A stretch of 64,000 bases of DNA from Inia geoffrensis (taxonomy: Eukaryota; Chordata; Mammalia; Artiodactyla; Iniidae), in assembly GCA_036417435.1 (NCBI GenBank), contig CM070912.1:22556055-22620054 (forward strand). Reading direction: 5' to 3'. The position numbers and the translations under genes are program-made. Below are positions 1 to 12,695 of the stretch, in pieces (the first letter of the stretch is position 1; every line of letters starts with the position of its first letter). The notes below the pieces were generated by a model. The model ran no database searches, was not told the origin of the DNA, and saw only the letters and a list, made by a program, of their open reading frames with translations.

Positions 1-654
1 TTGTCAGAGTTGCCCACATGAAGCTTGTTGCATGCTACTGCCACCTCATGGTCACTTCTTTCTCCTTCAGCCTCAACCCCTCAAACTCACTGTACATTCT
101 GCCAATCTTTGAATATCTCTTTGAATTGGAAATATTTGATTCTGTTTGTTACTGCTGAAAGGTATTCATGGGAACAAAATAAAAACAAGGATTATTCAGA
201 ACAACTGAGCCAGTCACAATGAATCACTTGGCTATTTGTTCCTTTTTTGAAAATGTTCAGCCATGGTGTGAAATACACTCTCTAAAATCTCAATATTGTC
301 TACCATCCATGGTGACCAACTTTACAGAGACACTTCAAAACCAGAAAACCACATAATTGTATAATACACAATATAATGTTGTATGCATATATGTATTATT
401 TTAACATAAAATAGGTAAAATGGATGCTTCTGTGAATTATATATTATTGGGTAGTACTTGATCTAATGTATACATAATGGCAGCATAAATGCTAGTATTT
501 AAATAAAACAAGGGTACAATAAGAGTAGTTGTGTCAATTACTAGTTACTAACTAATAGTAGGAGTAAATATGCAATCACATGTAAAAAGATAAAACGATT
601 ATTAAAAACTTAATTTTATAATAGATTTATTTTTTAAATTTAAATTAAATTAAA

Positions 655-773
655 TTTTTTTTTTTGGCCACACCACATGGCATGTGGGATCTTACTTCCC
701 TGATCAGGGATCAAACCTGTGCCCCCTGCAGTGCAAGCGTGGAGTCCTAACCACTGGACTGTCAGGGAATTCC
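655..773 (-). mobile_element. tRNA-derived SINE, short type
   Basis: GGCCACACCACATGGCATGT through ACCACTGGACTGTCAGGGAA. The tRNA-Glu-like head without the CHR-2 body, in antisense. Confidence 0.8.
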
Positions 774-839
774 CTATAATAGGTTTAGATTTGCAGGGAA
801 AAAAAAAAAATTGTGAAGACAGTATTGAGAGTTTCCACG

Positions 840-1345
840 TGCCTAAGACTCAGTTTGCCCTAATTGTGAATGTCATAACATTTGGTACATTGTCACAATT
901 AATATCCAAAATTGATACAATATTATTAACTAAAGTTCACATTTTACTTAGATTTGCTTGGGTGGGTTTTAACTTTTTCTGTTCCAAGGCCCAGCCCAGC
1001 GGGCACATTGTATTTAGTCATCATGTCTCCTTAGGCTCCACTTGGCTGTGACAGTTTCTCAGACTTGGCATATTTTTCATAATCTGGAAAGTTTTGAGGA
1101 GTATTGTTCATGTATTTTATATAACAGTCCTAGCTGGTATATATCTTATGATATTTCAAATGTTTAGACTGGGGTTATTTTCTGAGGCAAGGAGGGGTGA
1201 AGATCACGAGGCAAAATGTCATTCTTATCACTTCATCTCTAGGATGATTACTTTCGAGATAACTTGTTGATGTTGCCTTTAATCACCTGGCTGAGGCAGT
1301 GTTAGTCAGGTTTCTCCTCTGTCCGTAGTGTACCTTCTCTTTGAT
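840..1345 (-). mobile_element. Ancient L1-like 3' UTR remnant
   Basis: The order of phrases (CATGTCTCCTTAGGCTCCAC, CAGACTTGGCATATTTTTCA, a GAGGCAA block) resembles old mammalian L1 3' UTRs in antisense. Strongly diverged; the family is assigned by recall. Confidence 0.45.
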
Positions 1346-1974
1346 TAAATCACTATGTGCACATCGTAAGGAGTGGGAAGTTATGTTTCTTGTCTTTGAG
1401 GACTGAGTATCTATGTAATCGTGCAGATTTTTTCTATATGGAAAATGTTTATTTCTCTCCATATGGACTCCTTGAAATTTCTTTTATGTTTTCTAGAATA
1501 GTGCAGTACTTCTTTATATGTTTTCTTGCTCAAATAGTTCCAGCTTTAGCCATTGGGTTCTCTTTCAGGTAGCTCCAGTGTCCTGCTTGTGCACCCCGCC
1601 TTTGTTTTTTGTTGTTTTGTTTGTTGGTTTTGGAGAACTACCTTACTTCCTGGCACTAAGGAAAGTTGCTGTGCACTCACTTTGCATATCCTGCTTCAGT
1701 CTTAGTATCAGCCAGTTCTTCAAAGTGCCCTTGTTTCTCCTTTTGGAAAATGGTATTTAAAACCTAAATCGGGGAGTTCAGTGTGCTCATCACTACTAAG
1801 GTGTTCTTGATTCTTCGCCATCTCAGCAGACAGTGCAAAGAAGAGTGTGTCTATATACTAATCTGTGTATATACACGTAACAACCACTATCTGTATGGAA
1901 CAAGTTGAATGCATATGATGGCAAACATGAATGCATACAGATGACTCCACCTGTAACCTATTACCGTGTGCATG

Positions 1975-2793
1975 ATTCTAGCCTTTTCCATATAAGAGTG
2001 TGTGGAGACAAGGGAACCCTCTTACACTGTTGGTGGGAATTTAAACTGATACAGCCACCATGGAGAACAGTATGGTAGTTCCTTAAAAAACTACAAATAG
2101 AATTACCATATGACCCAGCAATCCCACTCCTGGGCATACACTCAGAGAAAACCATTATTCAAAAAGATACATGCACCCCAATATTCATTGCAGCACTATT
2201 TACAATAGCCAGGACATGGAAGCAACCTAAATGTCCATCGACAGAGGAATGGATAAAGAAAATGTAGTACATATATACAATGGAATATTAGCCATAAAAA
2301 GTAATGAAATTGTGTCATTTGCAGAGACGTGGATGGACCTAGAGACTGTCATACAAAATGAAGTAAGTCAGAAAGAGAAAAACAAATATTGTATATTAAC
2401 ACATATGTGGAATCTAGAAAAATGGTATAGATGATCTTATTTGCAAAGCAGAAATAGAGACAGACGTAGAGAACAAACGTATGGATACCAAGGAGGAAAT
2501 GGGGGGCCTGGGATGAATTGGGAGATGGATACCAAGGAGGAAATGGGGGGCCTGGGATGAATTGGGAGATTGGGATTCACATACATACACTATTATTTAT
2601 AAAACAGATAACTAAGAACCTATAGTATAGCACAGGGAACTTTACTCAGTGGTCTCTGGTGACCTAAATGGGAAGGAAATCCAGAAACGAGGGGATCTAT
2701 GTGTATGTGTGGCTGATTCACTTTGCTGTACAGCGGAAAGTGACACAGCGGTATAAAGCAACTATACCCCAATAAAATAAATAAATAAAAGTT
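1975..2793 (+). mobile_element. L1 LINE 3' end
   Basis: 5'-truncated L1 in plus orientation. ORF2 C-terminal remnants (ACACTGTTGGTGGGAAT, AATCCCACTCCTGGGCATAC, CCATAAAAAGTAATGAAAT) lead to a 3' end GCAACTATACCCCAATAAAA with an (AAAT)n tail. Contains a private 44-bp tandem duplication. Confidence 0.9.
2481..2568 (+). repeat. Perfect 2 x 44-bp tandem duplication inside L1
   Basis: The block beginning ATGGATACCAAGGAGGAAAT and ending GAATTGGGAG is present twice without mismatch, at 2481-2524 and 2525-2568. Confidence 0.95.
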
Positions 2794-3170
2794 TAATTTG
2801 AAAAATGAACCAAATTACAATTGCAGTATAAAGCCAAAGAGTGGGGCTTGGTCAAGCCTTGCCCTGAGCTTTCAGTTCAAGGAGACAGATATTTAGGATT
2901 TCCCAGGTATCTCGTCTTGTCCATATAATTTCTTATATGCCCTTCATTCTTATGGAACCTGCAGTTTTATGGGGAAAGAAACTTGAATATATATAATACA
3001 ACAGTAAATTCACTAAGAACATAGTGAAAAGATGCCTAGTTCCTTTGTTCTCCATTTCTTCATGCTTAAGTGTCTACAAAGAGTCTTGTCATTCAGGGCA
3101 GGTCTAAAATATAGTGTATTAATAGAAAATTTGAGGTAAAGTTCACAGTAAAAATAAGTTTGACCCCATA

Positions 3171-3900
3171 AGTCATGCATACAGTGAATGGTAGACCCAC
3201 AAATAGTGTTTCTTGGGCAGCTTTCAAGGGGCAAAAATCTTAGCTTTCAAATGAGGTAACTTTGTATCTTCCCCAAATTCTACTTTAAAGACTTGATTTC
3301 ACCGTACACTTACTTAGATCTTTCTAACTAGCTCCATGAGAGAAATCTGATGCACATTTCTTTTTCCAGTGAAAGAAAATTATCTTCACTGAGTCATGCA
3401 TGCAGTGAATTCTATAACAGAGTTGTAGCACTAGGTTTTCTAAGTCTCCCTTGACCTGAAAAAGCCTCACTTTTCAGCAGGGGAAATCTGTACCTTCTTT
3501 TCTGGTTAGAGGGAAAGTTTTGTTTCCCTGTTAGATAAATAGTTGTCTGTGGTAAGCTGCTTAAAAATAATTGTATGGTTTTTCTGGACAGCTTTTTTTA
3601 CTCAGAGTTTCATGCATACAGTGAATGTTAGGCCCAGAACACCAGTGTTTCCAAGATGGCTTTGAAGCTCAAAATCTTAGCTTTCAAATCAGGTAAGGAT
3701 GTATCTTCCCCAGTTCTGCATTAAAGATTTGACTGAACCATATATTTATGAAGATGTTTCTTACAAGCTACTTACTTAGCTTTTAGAGGAATAATCTACG
3801 GCATTTTTGGAGTTATGACCCTCAAAATTTTTTTGTTTAAATTGAGGATTCCCTTTATCTTGAAAAAGTCACCCCAAATGTGTAAATTTCAAAATCACAT
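3171..3900 (+). repeat. Diverged tandem duplication, period about 400-435 bp
   Basis: CATGCATACAGTGAATG followed by AATCTTAGCTTTCAAAT and TATCTTCCCC occurs at about 3174 and about 3609. CTTGACCTGAAAAAGCC (about 3451) pairs with CTTTATCTTGAAAAAGTC (about 3851). A further CATGCATGCAGTGAATT lies near 3397. Confidence 0.75.
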
Positions 3901-4319
3901 GAGTTCAAAGTCTCTGTCTCTTGTCAATTTTGTGGCATCTTTATAGTTTCTTGGGAACTCTGTAGAATGTTGCAGAGTTTTTGTTTTTGTTTTTTGTTTT
4001 TTGTTGCAGAGTTTTTAAGGACAGGAGGCTTAGAAGTGAGGGTGAGAAGGGCAACTAGGATGGGAAAGAAAATAGGAGAACTTCAAATTATCTGTACTTT
4101 TTATTCATTCTTTAAAATTATTTTTGATATTTGTATGATGCACATAAATACATATGTATAATTTATAAATAAATAAACGTGTAGTGGGGAGTGTGTTAAA
4201 AATATTTTACTGAGGGGTGTACATATTCAATCAGGATACCACTACCTTAGGGAATCACTGCACTGCTGAATGACTTTATTACCTTGAGAATAATATATAA
4301 TAACTTGAAAACAAAACAA

Positions 4320-4995
4320 ATGAGCACACAAACAAAACAGAACAGACTGATAGATACAGAGAACAAACTGGTGGTTGCCAGAGGGGATGAGGGTTGGTGA
4401 GGGATGAAAAAAACAGGTGAACAGAAGTGTAGGTACAAACTTCCAGATATAAAATAAGTCACAGGGATGTAATGTACAGATAGGAAATGTAGTCAAAATA
4501 TTGTAACAACTTTGTATGGTGATGATGTTAACTGGTCTTATTATGTTGATCATTTTATCTTTTTTGTCATCTTATCATTTTTTAAAATTAATATTTATTT
4601 GGCTGCGTTGGGTCTTCGTTGCTGCGCATGGGCTTTCTCTAGTTGCGGCGAGCGGGCGCTACTCTTCGTTGTGGTGCGCGGACTTCTCATCACGGTGGCT
4701 TCCCTTGTTGCAGAGCACGGGCTCTAGGCACACGGGCTAAGTAGTTGTGACTCGCAGGCTCTAGAGCACAGGCTCAGTAGTTGTGGCACATAGGCTTAGT
4801 TGCTCCGCGGCATGTGGGATCTTCCTGGACCAGGGTTCGAACCTGTGTCCCCTGCACTGGCAGGTGGATTCTTAACCACTGCACCACCAGGGAAATCCTG
4901 ATTGTTTAATAATGTATAAAAATGTCAGTTCACTGTTGTACACCTGAACCTAATATAACATTGTATGTTAATTACAAATCAATAAGAAAATAAAA
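4320..4995 (+). mobile_element. Old L1 3' end interrupted by a CHR-1 SINE
   Basis: Phrases such as CTGGTGGTTGCCAGAGGGGA and CACTGTTGTACACCTGAACC are typical old L1 3' sequence on the plus strand. The SINE at about 4590-4900 splits it. Confidence 0.7.
4590..4900 (-). mobile_element. CHR-1-type SINE
   Basis: Reverse complement of the CHR-1 body (GGCTGCGTTGGGTCTTCGTT, repeated TAGTTGTG units) ending with the head CCACCAGGGAAATCC. Inserted in an old L1. Confidence 0.9.
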
Positions 4996-5191
4996 ATATC
5001 CACCAGAATGTGAATATACTGTGATATACTCATCTCCTGGAGTCCACTAAAATTCACCAGAGTTTTATGTTTGTCCTAGTCGAGAAACATAATCTGCTAA
5101 TCAAATAGCAAAACTTTTTCACAATCTGGATTTATCACTGTTGAAGGGAATATCATTTTTAACTGACACATTCCAAATTTTTTTTTTGTAT

Positions 5192-5340
5192 TTGAAGATT
5201 ATTTATTTATTTACATCTTTATTGGAGTTTAATTGCTTTGCAATGTTGTGTTAGTTTCTGCTGTACAACAAAGTGAATCAGCTATATGTATACATATATC
5301 CCCATATCCCCTCCCTCTTGAGCCTCCCTCCCACCCTCCC
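5192..5340 (-). mobile_element. L1 3'-end fragment
   Basis: TTTATTGGAGTTTAATTGCT followed by AACAAAGTGAATCAGC and CCTCCCTCTTGAGCCTCCC is the reverse complement of the artiodactyl L1 3' end also seen at 54.53 kb. Short and 5'-truncated. Confidence 0.8.
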
Positions 5341-5633
5341 CAAAATTTTAAATCTAGCAGATTGATCATTCTGACACTTTAAGTGTTATCTTTCTCCTAT
5401 AGTAAGAATCATTTTGATCACATCTCCTTACTCAGTGCCCATCCTATGATCTCTTTACCTTCTCCAGGCTCCGGAATGAGTGATGTTGGGAACCCATACT
5501 TTTAGGGAAAATCTATGACTTAACCAAAGTACAGAATCTGCCTCTCTTCCCTTCACTCCATCTCCTCCATTTGGCTTGTATATAGAAATCACAATATTAA
5601 GGCAGTACCTTTCAGACTGGCTTACTATAACTA

Positions 5634-5977
5634 CAGGCATACTCATTTTATTGTTTCACTTTATTGAGCTTCACAGATATTGTGGTTTTTACAAATGAGG
5701 GGCTTGGTCAACCCTGCATTGTTAGATGATGGTTAGCATTTTTTAGCAATAAAGTATTTTTAAATTAAGGTATGTACTTTTTGAAAGATGTATTGCTACT
5801 GCACACAATAGATTACAGTGTAGTGTAAACATAACTTTTATATGCGGTGGGAAACTGAGAAAAATTTTTTATATGCACTGGGAAACTGAGAAAAATTTGT
5901 GAGACTCACTTTATTGCGATATTCGCTTTATTGCAGTGGTCTGGAACTGAACCTGCAATATCTCGAAGATGTGCCTG
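5634..5977 (+). mobile_element. Tigger1-type DNA transposon remnant (internally deleted)
   Basis: CAGGCATACTCATTTTATTG at one end and GATGTGCCTG at the other are diverged terminal inverted repeats. The inner TTTATTGCGATATTCGCTTT matches Tigger1-family ends by recall. No transposase frame. Contains a 31-bp tandem duplication. Confidence 0.75.
5837..5898 (+). repeat. 2 x 31-bp tandem duplication inside Tigger1 remnant
   Basis: The units at 5837-5867 and 5868-5898, starting TTTATATGC and ending GAGAAAAATTT, differ at two bases. Confidence 0.9.
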
Positions 5978-8900
5978 CACAAGGAAATCATGGACTCTTG
6001 TTTTTTTCATGATGAGATAAAAATAGACTACCTCATCCTTCCTGTCTTTGTCTAGTTAAAGTCTTTAAGATGCCCCAGTAACTCTCAGAATGAAGAAGTA
6101 ATGATTGTCAAGTCCCTGTGACCCAGTATATGTTGTGCATAACTTCCCTGGATAATTGTTAGCTCTAGAGCATTCACAGACTAACTAACTTGTGTATGTG
6201 TTGATGGCATAAGTTGCCCCCAGATTGCTGCAATTATCTGTAGATAGAAGGAGGAACTTACCCTGAAAAAGGATAGTCACCTCACTTGCATTCAATATTA
6301 TTTCAACATCAGGTTCAAGTTGTGAAATGTCAGAAGGGGTGGTCATTATATCACGTGATAAAAAGTTTGGACTTTATCTGGACAGTAATGCACTCGGTCA
6401 ACAATTTATTTCTAAATGATTACCTTGGTAACCGAGTGGTAAATGTATTAAAGGAGAATTTGAGAAATGCTTAGAAGAAGAATTCCTTCTCCTTGGAACC
6501 TGGTAACTTAGTGACTAAGTAAGGCAGATAGGGTTAAGGGCAAGGAGGCAGAGAAGTATGATGTCTAGGTGTTTGACTAAGTAAACTGGGAGAGGTGGTT
6601 GTAAGACTCTGAGAGGAATAAGTTTGGAGGCAAGAACACAGAATTCAATTGTAGTCATGTTAATTTATCTATGCTGTCTATGAAATACTGAGGTTAGTGT
6701 ATATTTAGTAATCAGCTGGATATTTAAGTCTGAACTCTGGGGGAAGTAAAGATTTTTAATGTGGTTAGGAAATTAATGAGAGGGAGAGAGAGAGGGAATA
6801 AATGGAACGAGAGAAACTGTTGGGTGTGCGTGAGTCCTTGGAGAACAGCAATACTTTAATAGAATAAAGAGGAAGAGAATCCTATAATCAATATTGAGCA
6901 AGAAGACTCAGAAGAGGCAGGATGTGATAACAGAAAGGTAGAAGAGAGCAATGAAAGGGCTGATTAACATTGCTGTTTAATTTTAGCTATCCTTAATTAA
7001 AACTTCAGTCCACCAAAAGAGCCAGTCTGCCTACAAAAGGAGAGAGAGAGGGGAGGAGTGAGCAGGGCAGGGACATTTGCTCAGAAGAGCAGGTATATTT
7101 TCAGACTCTAAGATCCAGCTTTTTGATGGAGTCATGACTTTTTTCAGTCATTCTTCTCTACCCGCCCATGGGCACCATTCTATCGCCCACGTCCCTCCAG
7201 GGCCCAGGTACTCTGAAAAGAAGAGGGTCCTGGGAGAAGAGACAGAGACCCCTGGGGCTGTGAGCTGGATATAGAGCCTGTCCCACAGTGGGTTTGGGAG
7301 GTCCAGACGTCCCAGCAAGCCCCGCAGAAGGTATGAGACAATGTGATATGTGAAACGTGTAATGCAGAAAGGGCCCTACTAGGGTCTATCAGAACTAGGC
7401 TGATAGGATCTCTGCCATATTTTGATGCTACTATCTCCCTACACAGTTACCAGGACAATTGAGTCAGGAGAAGATTATAGAGAACTCATACCAGCTCTTA
7501 AATGCCTTAGGCCAGGAGTGGCTTGTGTCACTTCCACCTGCAGTTCCTTGTCCAAAAGTAGAATTCAATAGCCTCACCCTAACTATAGACGAAGCTCGGA
7601 CATGAGAGAGACATGCACATGGAATCTTTAGAGAATTCTACGGTCTCTGAGGCACGAAGGGATAATAAACTCGCTCAGTGTCCCAGAGCTGGTAACAGAT
7701 AAAAGCTAGACTGAAACCCAGGCTGCCTGGCCCCAGAGCCTGTCTTCTTGACCACAGTGCTGGTATTACTCGTCCACACAGGAGATCTACTGAGATCCAG
7801 AGGGCACCTCGTGCACTGTTCCTCCTGTCCCCATTCTCTTCTCAAAAGTGACTGCCTCCTCTGCTTGAGTAACAGGGTGTTTTATACTCCATCATCTTTA
7901 GCTCACTATGGCCAGTCAGTCAGCCCTGCCTTCTTACTTGCTCCTCTCCATAAAATAAGAGTCCGTCCTGAGCAAGGATTCACCATGAATGCGTCGGCCA
8001 GAAAGAGAAAGACCCACCCCTCAGAAGCCCGGCTTGCCCCTCAGCCCTAGCAGGGGTGTTCTAGCTGTCTCCTGCAGTCTTTGGTGGTGGCTTTGAGCAG
8101 AGGTATTTTTCTCCCTGGTTCAATGGAGGCTGGGAGGCAAAAGGTGCTGGGAAAGTTGCACCAGGATACTAGACATCCCCCATCCCCTTACAACTCCCCA
8201 AAATGGCTCTAGAAGAAAACGAACAGTACAAGCCACTACTTGTGACAATCTGGACTTATCCAATGCAACATCAGTGTCAACGCAGTGTCTACATGCCTGG
8301 GCCAGGCACGCTGCAGACTTTACATTGTGCGAACCTTTCAAAGATCCCGTGGGACAAATCTTATTAACAGCCACCCACTCCTCCACTCTTCAGATGAGAA
8401 GACAAAAGTTAGAAGAGGTAAATGGCTTGCCATGGGCCATCTTATAAGTGTCTGTGCCAAGACTTAAGCTCAAGACTTTGGGATTCCAAAGACCCTGGAT
8501 CTTGCCAGTACACCACACTGTTTCTCTTAGAATCCCACGTTAGTAAAAACAACCAACATTGATTATGCCAAGCACTGTGGTATGTAGGTTTCATGAATTA
8601 TTTCATCTAATACTAACAATGACAACAACAAAGGGCAACCATAGGAAATAGGTGTCACTATTAGCACTCCCATCTCCTAGATAAGGAAACTGAAGTGTAG
8701 AAAAAGGAGGTCCACGAAAGTCAAAGAGAGCCTAAGCGGCACACCTAACGCTTAAACCCAAATCTCTCTGCCTTGGATCACAGGCTTTAACTACTAGGCA
8801 ACGCTGCCACCTGGCTGTCATTGAAAGGAGAACATTGGACACCTGGGACTGGGAGACGGCAGCAGGTTAGCTACAGAGAACATGTGAAAGTGCTCCATTT

Positions 8901-9620
8901 GGCTTCATCTGTTCATTCACACTGCAAGGCCTCTCTACCATAATTGGAGATAACGTTATATAGTTTTTCTAACCGATTTTTCTCTCCATGAGGGCTTGTG
9001 ATTGCTTTCTGACCTGTTATACGTGAGCATCTCCTCCCCCTTCTGAATCATTCAATTCCTGCCAAGTTCTCCACCCCAGCTGTGGCCAGGAACCAAGTTC
9101 TGTTGTGTGCACAGAGAGAACTGAACTTCTGATCAGAGAGAACTGAACCCGCAAAGTCCCCATCCAAGACCTAACCCCAGTGTTTCCTAGACAGTACCAG
9201 GTAAGATGGAGGTGAATGAGAGCTTCTTTGGGAGGGGGGTTGTTTATATGTGTGTGTTTATCTGCCACAGGGCAGTAAAGTATATACTGAACTTCAAATC
9301 TGAAGACCCATTTCAAATCCTGGCAGTGCCACTTACGGACCTTGAGCACGTCTCGTAACTTCTCTGGCGCTTCATTTCCTTTACTGCAAAATGAGGATGG
9401 TGATGTTGAGAGAGAGGGCTCAATGGGAAAATACATGTGATATGCCTAGCACCGTGGCCGGCACACGGGTGATTGATTTAATGTTAGACAGCTCTGAATG
9501 TGGTGGGCTGTGGGACGAGGGTACCGAGAGGGGTGAAAAAGACCCAGAAGTTAGACACTGGAAAGAAAACTCCATTATGCAGCAGTGTGTTCACAGTATA
9601 TAAGGTGAATGCCTTTTATT
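5978..9620. other. Upstream intergenic stretch, no gene seen
   Basis: Mostly unique-looking DNA with a purine-rich stretch near 6.78-7.05 kb and MIR remnants near 7.64-7.74 and 8.56-8.80 kb. Short open frames lack any recognisable domain. It could contain a non-coding ACSM1 first exon that I cannot recognise. Confidence 0.6.
8560..8800 (-). mobile_element. MIR remnant
   Basis: GCCAAGCACTGTGGTATGTA, then GATAAGGAAACTGAAG in antisense MIR order. Diverged. Confidence 0.6.
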
Positions 9621-9636
9621 AAAAAATATATTTTTA

Positions 9637-9850
9637 GGGCTTCCCTGGTGGCACAGTGGTTGAGAGTCCGCTTGCCGATGCAGGGGACACAGGTTCATGC
9701 TCCGGTTCGGGAAGATCCCACATGCCGCGGAGCGGCTGGGCCCGTGAGCCATGGCCTCTGAGCCTGTGCGTCCGGAGCCTGTGCTCCGCAACGGGAGAGG
9801 ACACAACAGAGAGGCCCGCGTACCGCAAAAAAAAAAAAAAAAAAAAAGAA
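9637..9850 (+). mobile_element. CHR-2-type SINE
   Basis: Starts GGGCTTCCCTGGTGGCACAG, contains the tRNA-derived head and GCGGAGCGGCTGGGCCCGTG, and ends GCGTACCGC plus poly-A. Flanked by a 16-bp target-site duplication with one mismatch (9621-9636 and 9851-9866). Confidence 0.93.
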
Positions 9851-9869
9851 AAAAAATATCTTTTTAATA

Positions 9870-12456
9870 TTTAACATGGAAGGGGCTGGCCTCAGAATTT
9901 GCTGGCACCTCAACATTTATTGAGCCCTTACTCTGTATCAGACTCAGTGCTGGCAAAGTGATTTATATTGACTATCTTGCTAATCCTTGTGGAAGCCAGA
10001 TAGTGGGTATTACTACGATGCCCTCAAGTTTGGCGACGTGAATGGTGGTCAAGATCACTCAGCTGATACCCAGTGGAGCCAAACCTGGCTCTGTAACTCT
10101 AGGATCCCCTATAACACGCTAAGGATGTTGCCTCATAAAATAAACAGCTTTTCAGTCCAAATGTTTGTGAAATCAAAGCTCTGTTGCAAGAACTCGTCAA
10201 GGCACTGTGTACCAGTCATATGGGATTAGGGTCCATCTAATGACCTCGTTTTAACTTCATTACCTCTTTTAAGATTCTATGTCCAAATACAATCACATTC
10301 TGAGGTATTGAGGGTTAGCACTTAAACATATGAATTTTGAGGGGACACAATTCAACCCATAATAAAGGATTAATTAATTTCCACATTATTTCTCTTGGTG
10401 TTGTTTTGGTTTTTAGCCACTTATTAAGGGGTTGTTTGCACTGTCCTTGAGTATTTTAAGGGGGATCCTGCAGTGATGTAAACACCTGTGTATAAAAATA
10501 GCACCTGAGTCTGGTTTCTTGCTCTCAGTGAGCTCATGCCTGTGGAGAGAGGTATGTGTTGGAAAAAATAGCAGGAAAAGCAGGTTTTAGAACTAGCTGT
10601 GCTACTAAACTTGGCTTGTAACCTTGGGGAAATCCCTGTCCCTCTTGGGATGTTGGCCTAGAATGGGGGATTTAAGCTCAAATGTCGACAAGAGCTGGAT
10701 AGGTACAGTAAGTGCAGAAGCAAGTAGCTGTAACAACATAGGGAGTAGTGGAAACCCTGTTGAATTGGACAACATTCCATTTAATTTTCAGCTCCAACCA
10801 GTTGGTGCCAAGTTGAAATAAAGGCCCAGTGTTGCCAGGCCTTCTGAGTTTTCAAGAGAAACCTTCAATTCACATTTTAAATGAAATCTCCCAAATTTTA
10901 AATATTGGCAATTCAAATTTTTTCCTCCGAAGGATGAGGGTCAAACGTCTGGGCAGCTGATTATCTTAGGGTCTTTCTTCCCTTAAGTGCTCTGATAAAA
11001 CAAAAGACAGTACTATTGATTGACAGGCACTAAAGCGGAAGGGGACATACTTTAGTTCATGTGGTCTAAGGGTCCACACAGACGAGGAAACTCTAAGGGA
11101 TGAAGCTTTCCCATATCTGTCCTCTTTTCTGCACAGTAGCAGGGTTCCGAGGGCAGCATCTAAATTAATTGGGGTTTAGGTTATTGCGAGTCTAAACAGG
11201 TTGAAAATAAATTGAGTCAAGTTTTATTGATCTCTTTTATGGGTCTGTTGTCAAACAGTATTATCTTATTGCTGAAACGGGGAGGGGGCTTAATTGTTTG
11301 CAGTGATGAAGTGCTTGAACCTCAGAGCTATTTGTGAAGTGGCTTTCTTCTCATAGAACAGAAGTTCTAGCTTAAGCCAATTTTCACAATCAAACTTCAA
11401 GAAGCATCCTAATAAATGAGCGTTCTGCTCCCGCGTTAGAAGCATTTGTTGGGACCTGGAGTGGCAAAGAAACTTTATTTCATAGGTCAAGTGATGGATT
11501 GGTAACAGCTACCTGGAATGCTGTCCTGGGGAAAACCCCGAGGCCAGATCCCAGTCCAGTAAGGAAGGTGCTGTGATATTAGCCTCCTCTGTCCTGAGTG
11601 TGGTGGTGCATATTTGTCAATATTCTTAGAGTCTCAAGTGACAGAAGCCCAATCTCAGGCAGGAAAAACTGTTGGCTCATAGAATTCAGGACAGGATATT
11701 ACCAAGACAGGGGTAGAGATGCAGACGGGCCTCAGGAACAATAGTTCTGAACCAGAGACTTGTCTGCCTCTGAGATACTCTCTGCCCCTTATTTCCATGT
11801 CTCTGAAATCTTCCATGCTTTCTTCACTCATGCAGAGCAGTTATCTCCACATGACAGGAATTATAGCCACTGACAGTTTCCAAAGTGTGCATTTTATGGC
11901 TTCCACCAAGGAGAGACTGCCTTATATACCCTTTGGTAACAAGCACACACACACAAATTTTGGAGAGGGATTATGATTAGCCCAGTTTGGATTAAAAAAT
12001 CATGGGAAATGACTGCTCAGCTCTTTACCAGTCAACTTTGAACAGGGGGTGGAATCATCTAAGAATATGTTAGTTTCCATGAGAACCATACATTTGGGCT
12101 CGATGGGAAGAGAGATCTCCAGAGCAAGGATAACATGAGGTACAGGACTTTCAAAATGATGAGTTTCTACCAAAAAGGGGATGACCACATGGCTGCCATC
12201 CCAGGGGGTACAAAATAGAGAAGGAGACCCTCAGAAATATGTGCCAACCTTATCTGGTAGCTATAGCCCCTCCCCATCATTTTTGGCCTCATCTGGGAAG
12301 AGAAATCCCCACCTAAATCAGTAAGTTGTGCCTTCCAAATTCCAGTGAGCTGAAACAAAGTTATCACTCTAGCAGTTAACCAGGAATGTGCCTTCATTTT
12401 GTGGAGGAAGTTCCTGCTCTAATGACCAACATATTACCCATCTCTTCTCAAGGCAG
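9870..12456. other. Region immediately upstream of first ACSM1 coding exon
   Basis: MIR-like sequence at about 9.9-10.1 kb, an old repeat near 10.23-10.37 kb (TAATGACCTCGTTTTAACTT order), and old repeat-like sequence at 11.6-12.4 kb that I cannot name. No TATA box, CpG island or clear first exon was identified. Confidence 0.55.
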
Positions 12457-12503
12457 GCGGTGGCCTGAGGATTGTGTGTCTGCTTCCTGAGGATCGCTCC
12501 ACC
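12457..12503 (+). other. ACSM1: ACSM1 5' UTR part of first coding exon
   Basis: A pyrimidine-containing tract ending in AAGGCAG gives a plausible acceptor at 12456, so this exon probably continues from one or more non-coding exons upstream, as in other ACSM genes. No ATG lies between the acceptor and the chosen start. The first codon of the longer open frame (12474) is GTG, not ATG. The true upstream exon was not located. Confidence 0.6.
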
Positions 12504-12695
12504 ATGCGATGGCTGATGAAGTTCCGGGTCCTCTGGGACATCCACAGATCCCGCTGTGGCTTCCATCCTGCCCCTCAGTACCTGTGCTACCAGTCTTTGT
12601 CGGGAGCTGGAGCCCCAAGATGGAATGACTGTGATACACCTGAGGAATTTAACTTTGCAAGGGATGTACTGGACTACTGGACTCAAATGGAGAAG
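12504..12695 (+). CDS. ACSM1: ACSM1 coding exon 1 (residues 1-64)
   Basis: The ATG has A at -3 (context CCACCATGC). The first 34 residues carry several Arg, Lys and His, many hydrophobic residues and only one acidic residue, which fits a mitochondrial targeting peptide. The APRWND motif and the [13 protein letters not shown] segment that opens the ACSM catalytic domain follow. The exon ends in phase 0 at donor GTAAAG. Confidence 0.93.

Noticed and set aside
10366..10384. HNF1-like site (GGATTAATTAATTT) upstream of ACSM1
   Set aside because: It departs from the consensus in several places and lies about 2 kb from the first identified exon beside an old repeat; no promoter was located to support it.
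12474..12503. ACSM1 start 10 codons upstream
   Set aside because: The codon there is GTG, not ATG, and the ATG at 12504 has good context and gives the family length of 577.
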